NCBI GenBank assembly: GCA_033032175.1
Contig: CM065322.1
Location: 4,526,001 to 4,590,000 of the forward strand
Origin: Saturnia japonica
Taxonomy: Eukaryota > Arthropoda > Insecta > Lepidoptera > Saturniidae
DNA: 64,000 bases
Reading direction: 5' to 3'
The translations under genes and the position numbers were made by a program. Positions 36,901 through 45,900 of this stretch are shown piece after piece. A model generated the notes under the pieces. That model did not search any database. It was given only the letters and a program-made list of their open reading frames with translations, and was not told where the DNA came from. Positions within the stretch are counted from its first letter, which is position 1; every line of letters begins with the position of its first letter.

Positions 36901-39900
36901 ATTTCATTCAACTGGTCCTTAAACACATATTACACACTTGTAATACGTGTACGTGTGTACGTGTAGTACGATACTACAATACTGTTCGTGCATCACAATA
37001 TGCCGTGGTTTGTAGTACTTTCGCTGCTGGTTCCCAGTTGTCGATTCTTATTCGCTCCGATTAGAAATTGTATCTGAACTGCCAATCTGCAGTTCATTTG
37101 TAGCTATTTTAAAGAAAGTTCCTGAGGTGTGTAATTGTCTTGTTTGTCTAACTTCAATAGTTTTATTACTTTGTTTGTGTGGCTATACTTAATTACTTTA
37201 TAAGACCCTAATCGGTATGTCCAATGTCCCCACTTTGAAAATTTTCATAAAGTAATCAAAACACTTGAGGATGGTGACTCTTCAACCCTCCAAGTATCTG
37301 TATTGTTTTCGTAAGCAATAATGCGGGCTTATATTTTTTATTATTGATTGTATCAAGTATGGATTCATAAGAAAAAAAATATTTTGTATTGTGGAGAATC
37401 TGTGAAATAGCGCATAATATGTACAATGTACAATGAAGCTTTATTCTAAGACCCATTTTTATCCCACTGCTGCTAAAAGGAATTCTCATAATAAATTAAT
37501 AGTTTCTTTAAATTCAGTAAGAAGAGTATGGGCACCTTCTACTTTTGATCGATTATTTCGAACACCTATTTAATAAGCTTTAATCAAACATTATTTTTCT
37601 TCTTCTTCAGCTTGTTTCCACCCAATATTTAGTATAAAACTCTTGCATTGCACGCCATTCCCATTTGTCATAAGTCTAATCAAACGTTATCGACTATAAA
37701 AAGAGGAAAGAGTAATCAAACCAGCGATCTTCGTGATATTAATCAGACAGCCAAATTACTAGACGACCGTAGGCGTTAAATAAAATAGATCCAAAAAAAA
37801 AACTAGAACTAAATTGAATTTAACAAAACACTTCAAATCTCGCCACTCCACAGATCAAAGACAGGACGTCCTGTTCGTTTCGATACTAAAGAATTTGTAA
37901 ACAGAATCGGGAGAAAAAACGACGACTGATTGAAATAATGCTGGAAATAGTATTCAAAGAGAAATAGTAATTGTTTTTGTATGACTGTATTTATATTTTT
38001 GAATAGGTTTACTTTTCGGTTAATTCAAAAAATCTTAGAATTATTCGTGCAAATTGTATGTACTGTGTCTGTATATTACTGCAATTATTGTATAAAACTA
38101 AAGTTACAAGCCAAAAAAGTAATTTAGTCAAACTACACTGAAGTGACGATGGAGTTAAGTCATAGTTTCCTCGAATTCTATAAATATTACTTACTAAATA
38201 TTATAACTCTATCTGTAGTGATAAAAGAAGTAAATTCAAAAAGTAAGGAAAAAATTATATTCTCTAGCCGCTCCCTACGCATCTCGCAAGGGCAGAGCGA
38301 AAGCAGAATTCGCTAAATATCTACTTTAAAATGGCAAATTCGTATTAAGTACCAGCCAGTAGTAAACATAATCTGCCTTTTTGAACCGATATTTAGCGAT
38401 TTTTCCTATCACTTTGCTTTCTATTACATAGGACCTAAAAAAATACTCGGCGAACTGTGGGTGTACAAATGTGTACCAGAGATGTGCAGAGGTTGACTTT
38501 TGCCTAACCCTTCGGGGAATATAGGCATGATGGTGTGCATGTATTTGTTCTCTCGGAATACGTAATTAATTAGGGTACGGGTAAAGTCACGAACATTATA
38601 ATTTATATAAAATTAATTTGTTACATACTAAAACAATTTTAATTAGAAATCAACAGGCTTTACAAAGCAAACTAACAAAACAAAAACTATTATAATTATT
38701 ATCATATATTGGAAATTCTCAGATATTAATCCCAGACAACGAGGTCGTAATAATATCAAGACCTAAATACGGCTCTGACCCAGTTTAAACATTAGTTACA
38801 GAGCTCTCTAAGTAAGTCCCTCGTAAGTTGTTTGGTCTTAATAAAATACCTTGAGGAACTTGATGTACAAGTCAAGGATTTTAACTGAAAATTCCCAGTA
38901 AATATTTTATTTGTTCGGGCGTTTTTACCATTTTCTATTTGGGTAGATAGCGATATTGGGGTTCGCGGTTAGGTGTGACATTTTTTGAGATGGTCAGTTT
39001 TTTAAAACTATAAAGGACAGAGCGGACGGCATAGTGTTTTTTTTTTCTTGTAATATTCTAATCATAAATATTGGAAGTTGTAAAGAAGAAATCAAAAGGT
39101 GTGACGCAACACAAGCAACCGTGGAAAAGCATGCGAAGTCATAGAAAGAGGCCGCATAACTAAAAACACCAAGGTTCCCATGATGAGATTCTTAATATTT
39201 CCTATTATCCTGTATGGAGCTACAACACGGAAGATCCATCAAATAAGTCGTAAAAAGATTGACACCCTTGAAATGTAGTGCTGGAGGCGCTTGTTGAGGA
39301 TAAAATGGACTGCTAACCGCACGTTTTGATTCTAAACGAGCTTAGTATAAAACAAAGACTTTCATCGATTGTGCATATTATACAATTCTATAAGATGTTT
39401 GAACATATCATCCGCAACGAAAGCCCATTGCAACGAATAGAGAGTTGGAGAATTCTAGCAAAAACCGCAACGAACCTATCAGACGATCCATAATAACAAT
39501 CACTCTATCAGGAGTGTACGACTAAGTTGAATATTGTAATCCTTGTGAATTTTGATAACTGTATGTATTAATGTGTGGCAGTGTATCGGTACACTACAAG
39601 AAACAGCTGCAGCGACCAAGGTGAGTGGTTTGCTTTATATGGTTTGATGAAAACATCTGGATTGGAATCAAACCAAGTTATCCTTTTTTTGGAGATTCGT
39701 GGAAGCGTTTTTGTATACGACAATTTTTTTAATGTAAAATGAAAGTATCAAGGGTACATGTTACTTGATATAAATGGGCCACGATGATTGACACAACCGT
39801 AACTCAATAGAATTGTAGTTCCATCACAGATCTGTCATTGATAAGTTGCTATTTCAACCATCAGAGTGGAACACAACAGCGTGAACTCTACTGTTTTAGA

Positions 39901-42900
39901 GCATAAATAGGTGTGACAGTGGTATTTCGGCTGTCAAAGTTTACTTGAGCGCTATCACTGGCTTTATGAAGGCTCACACTGCTGTGACAAGTCTGGTGGC
40001 TTGATCATTATAATTATTATAGTTGAAAGACGTCTAATACTGGACATAGGCCTGCCTCAAGGATCGCCGGAATAACCGGTCCTGTGCTTATCGCATCCAG
40101 CGTCTTCTCGCAATCTTTACCAGGTCGTCGGGCCATCTTGCGTCAAATCTGCTTACGCTGCGTCTTCCGGTATGCGACCGTAACTTGAGAATATTTTGGC
40201 CCCATTGGCCATCGGTTCTACGAGCTACGTGTCCCGTCCACTGCCACTTAAGTTTAGCTATTGTTAGGGCTATGTCGTTGACTTTGGTTTTTCTACGGAT
40301 CTCCTCATTTCTGATTTGATCTGCCAGAGAAACTCCAAGCATAACCCTTTCCAGTGCCCTTTCTTTCTTATGAGGCCCATAGTTAGCGACCACATCTCAG
40401 CACATCATATGTAATCACTGGGAACATACACTGGTCAAAGAATTTCGCCTTGAGACACTGCGGTTCTTAGATGAGAAGAAATTACGCAGCTTCCCAAACT
40501 ACAAACGTAGATTCAACAATCTTTACGGTATCTTTCTCATCAATCTTTAAGTAGGCACTACATGGATGTTCGAATCAATCTTCGTCTTATTCATGTTCAT
40601 CCTAAGACCAAATCGTTCAGAGGCTTTACTGAACTTATTGAGCGTTTACCGGCAGCTTATCCAGCAGTTATCTAATCCGGTGGACTTGCTACAAATTACG
40701 AGCTGCCAGGATTTATGGCGGTAGCAAGTATCACTCCCGGTATTGTGTATTGTATTCTTGTATTACATTCTACCAAATTAAAATGCTTTTTAATTAGGTT
40801 GACGAGGCCATGTTGCTCTTCATAGAAAAAAAAATAATGAAAATAAGATTTTGTTGGATCCTGAGAAACTTGAAAATATTGCCATTCTTAAAAATTCTAA
40901 GAATAATCTGTAACGCAAGTGCTGACTACCAATAACAATCTTCTTTTAATTTTTTTGCTAATTAAAATTAATACTACCATACTAAAGACTAAAGAAGAAT
41001 GGATGACGATATAATAATATGTAAAACGTAGTGATTATTGTATACTATTGTAAAACATGTGGAAATGCTGTTAGAATTATAAAATATCTTGTAAAAATTA
41101 TATTTTACCTAAAATTCTTTTTAAAATAGCGAAGTGATTTGATTAACTGCGGAATTAATTATCTACATATTTCAGTGAACTAATACGTAACCATCAATTT
41201 TCAAGTTAATAATTAACGTTCATAATATCTCTGTTTATTATTACAGCGTCTTGAAAATTATACAAACTATGAAAGACTAATTTAGTTTCATATTGTTAAA
41301 ATTTTACTCGATGTTTATCAAATAATGAAAGAATGAATGTGTACGCAACTGAGTTGATTGATTGATATTTCATAATAAAATTAACAATTTATTTCGTTGT
41401 ACTGGGTGATGTAATAACACTCTAACTTTTCCGACATCTGGACTGATCTGTGTACCCAGCTAAGCTTTATATAAAGTTTATGTCAGATATTAAGAATTAC
41501 AATTTAGGCTTTTTAGCTTAGAGTGGTCATTTACTATTTGTTTTTGTTATAGTTACTAGAGTAGCTTGGGCAATATCTAAGCAAACCACAAAATAATCAA
41601 GGAATAAAAATCTACTGATAAAGAAATAAATCTAATTTAGGTATAGGAAACGTGTACGACGAAGGCAATCTGGTGGGGTAAATCTGAATCTTTTATCCAA
41701 ACAATAATTGACATGGACACTTCACGTTATAAAATAATCACAACAAAGAAGTGAACAATAATATTTAACTAAGTGAAAATGTATTGTTGCATTTCTGGAT
41801 GCTCGAACACTTCAAAGAAAAATAAAAATAAGTCAAATGGTGTAAAATTTTATTACTTTCCCACGAATAGTACTCACTTTCCATGGTTATATGATTTAGA
41901 AATTACTAATAATGTTATTTGTAAAAATAAAAGCGTTATAATAACTAAAATTTTAATTTAGTAGTACTATTTAATACAAAAAAAAAGAAAGTAAACATAG
42001 CCTCTAATATATTTTTTTTTTTTTTGTAAGCAAACGATCATATAATATTTATGTACAAGAAAAGAAGGTTTACAAATTTTACAACTTACCTTTTACAATT
42101 TCGAGATCTGCTAAAGATATCCTCATGAGTAATTTGTACTTATTACCTTCCATTTGACTCGCTATGTTACTTTGGTATGTTCTGAAATTAGATATATAAG
42201 TAAGATAAACCAGAACTGTTATATTGATCTTTATGGGCATCTTAAAAATAAACTGAACATTTTTTCCTTATATGGAAGTCAGTAAAGCCCATAAAAATAA
42301 ATGAGAACTCTTTTCTCTAATAATATTAAAATTAATGATAGACTTCGTTGATTGGTTAGGCCTCGTGTATCGTATTAATGTTGAAAGAGTAACAAAAGAC
42401 GTATTAGTAAAAGTAGAAGCCGAAACCAATCGTTACTGACTTAATACATCAATTAAATACTGTTGTACGGACTGTAGTTAAAGTAATTTATTCTCGAAAC
42501 GAGTGCAGATGTATGAAAGGATTAATGAACGTGAGTAACGCGCAAAAGGTGGTTGAGCATAGAGGGATCTACAATTACGTCGTCCCAATTATATTCATTC
42601 AATAATGGAGCACGACAAATTCGTGAATTCATCTCACGCATCTGTATCGATTGCGAATTCCTCTTACTTTTCCTACAATCAATATTTTGCTAAAAGTCAA
42701 TCGCTTCTAATTCCATACACTATCACATTGTATATCCTCTGTTATTACTCATTAAAATACTACTTACGGGATAGGTTTCTTTATTGTTCCAGTCCTTCTT
42801 TTCACGCTGGTAATTAATAAAGTATCGTTGAACAAAAACAAGGCTCTATCTTTGATGGTTCCTTGAGCAGACGGCATTGTAACCATCTCATGCCTCAAGA

Positions 42901-45900
42901 ACATGCGTTCCGCCGTCACCAAACTAGATAAACCTTCAATCATCTGTTCCAGGTCTCTCAAGGTCTGCTGTTGTTGTTCAAGTTCTAAGCTTTCCCTCTC
43001 AGTGCAATTTATCAATTCTAATAACTCGTGTATCTCTTTTTGAGCTTCTAACAGCAGTTTGTGATCAGGATGTGACTGGTCTGGGAAAGTAAGATATTGT
43101 CTATTAAAATTCTATTTAAATTTTAAACTGCAAAAAAATTAATGCGCTACAAAAGCACAAGTTTTACGAAATTCATGTTCGAAGGATATAATGATATTGA
43201 ACAGCGGGTCTAGCTGAGACTATACCAGTAGTTCACAACCACCCTCTAAGAGTTAAAGCTAGAAGAAAGTTATTTACAAAAAGAAAGCTTAAAGTTAGAA
43301 AATATCATGACTTTAAAAAACCCCCTTGGATGGAGGGAGAGTCTTTCTACCTATCTGTTACTTGCCAAAAAATTAAAATTATATTAACGCTACGTTTAAC
43401 GTTTATAGGAACAAATTCTGACACTTTATAAGGTAACACCTTTCACTATTTAAAGAAAATTGAAAACAATATGCAAATTTTACAATAAGGTACTACTAAC
43501 CTGTATGCTTTATCAACCTCTGAATTAGAAGCTTGTAGCTCGGAAACTTCTGAACTGGCTTTATGAGCAAATTATCTAGGGACAACTTTCCTTTGTGATC
43601 TCGTGCCATGGCATCGAGGAACTTCGCAAAGGCTGGCCTCGAAGCAGCAGCTGTTTTTATCGTCTCTTTCGCTTTCTTCAAATTGTTTATAAAGGACATA
43701 TACGTGTCCATAACGGTGGGTTTCGTAAACTGAAATGTATTTTATTTTTTATTTACTACTTTACCTTTATAAAATGATATCAAATAAAATATCTGTTCTC
43801 AAATACGCGGTAGTACAATTTTAAATTCATAAATTTAGTAAAAAAAAAAGTACATAAAATCTCTTGAGCAGTTCTAACTAATGTTGCTCTAAGTCTTCTA
43901 TCTCACTTAAGTAGGGTCGGCACAACATCATTTCCTCTTCCATTCTCCTCTAGTCCTCTATTAGTTTTCATTTCAGTATATACCTTTTATACATATATAT
44001 GATTTCTTACACAATTCATCTATACGTTCTTAGGTATTTCTCTACTCCTATGTTTGTCCCTTTGCACTAATTATAAGAATTAGATTGATAAATAGTATAT
44101 AATAGAGTGAAGAAATATTATGTACAGTAATATAAATGTATAAAAGTTTTACCACATCTAAGAATACGTCGCCGACTTTTTGCTGCAGATCCCATTGTTC
44201 TAACCTTCGTCTCAACTGTTCCAAGAACACCTGATGCACGTTCAAAATTCCAGGTACTTGGTAAAAAATTTCGTCGACCAGAAACGCGTCGAGTAGACCA
44301 GCGTTCTCCGGACTTTTCAGCGGTTGGAGATATTTCTGTATGATCAAATAAAAGATTATCGTTTATTTAAAAAAAACTTTTGTAACGTTAATATGGTGTT
44401 TTGTAACATTTTTCAAATTATTGGAAAAAAATCTAAACATTTCACTATATATTTATCACGATAAGTTTTAGGTATATATTTATAACGTGATTATAAAAGG
44501 ACTATTATATTTTATCCAATAACTTCATACTTATATATATGTATTATATTATATTATATAAATGTACATCAATTCTTGTCGTCCTACGATTTCACTGTCA
44601 TGCATCTTTTACATACTGTGAACCCTTCTCAAACTGCCACAGAACTGATTCAAAACAAGATTTAAATTTTTTTCGTTATGTTAATGTAGAGTTATGACCG
44701 TTATTTTTATGATATTGGACTTTAGTTTCGTTTTGGTTACATGGCTTAAAGATATTTTAAGATTAAGTTTTGTATGAATTTAAAAACAGTAAAATTCTTT
44801 TCAGCATAATAAATCTTAGCTGTAAGTTATTATACATGTTTTTTTAAAATAAATTTAATACCTATTAAGCACTTTTAAATAAGGTTTAAATAAGGTCTTT
44901 AGGGAATACGATGTTTGCAATTTCTCTCTATTTGGGGCGGCCCGACTGGTAAAATACCTGATGTTATTATTTTTTGTTTAAATAACGATAATTTTTTAAT
45001 TAAAAGTGAAAAGTCAAGTAAAAACGGATCGTAGAAATAAGAGCGTAAAGCTCAAATATGTCACTTTTTATGCATTTAATTAACGTATATTCATATTTTA
45101 TTGTAATTACTTTAAAATGTATTTTAAGTAAACCTTTTTTGGAAATAAACTACTATTATTATAAAAGTTATGATGCTATTTATATTGGATGCCAATATAT
45201 AGAGAGGTGTCTAAAGAGAATGAACATTTTTACGCGGCGTTGAGCTTGAATATTTTAAATGTAACGAGATTATAATGTGAGAATATTTTCAATATTTTCC
45301 CAGAAGTCACGACGCGACGTGACATGACGTGAGTGTATTACGTTTGGAAATATTTCAAGTTTCAGACCCAGGTGACCCTTTTCAATGTAAGGAAGTAACA
45401 AAAGTAATACATCAAAAAATCCCTTCGTAATAAAACTTTTTGCTATCTTCACGCTGAATTACCTTTGAATAGTTCATGCTACGGGTCATGGAAATTGTAT
45501 TGTATATTTTGCTAGCTGTACAAGCTGCTGATGGCAATCGTACTTTGGGGCCTAAGATGGCACGTTTAAACCTAGAACCAGACTGGCGTAGGCTAAAGGC
45601 TGGGCTATTATAGGTGCTTGGCAATAGATTTTAAACTTCAGCGTGGTAGCTAGCCAGTTTCGTTTTGACAAATTTTCTGACCAATATGCTATTACACTGT
45701 TATATTGTTTTCCTTCACTAAAATTTCACAGTCACTGTAGGAGTCGACCCAACGTCAATAGACGCAGCGTTCATTGCTGAGCCATCAATGCTGTATTAGT
45801 ATAAAATCCGATACCAGGTCGAATCCCTTACCGGTTCTTTTCGATGACTGGGATGTTTTCCGAACCGGCAGTAGTGTTTTGACGTTCATAAGTGCCTTCT

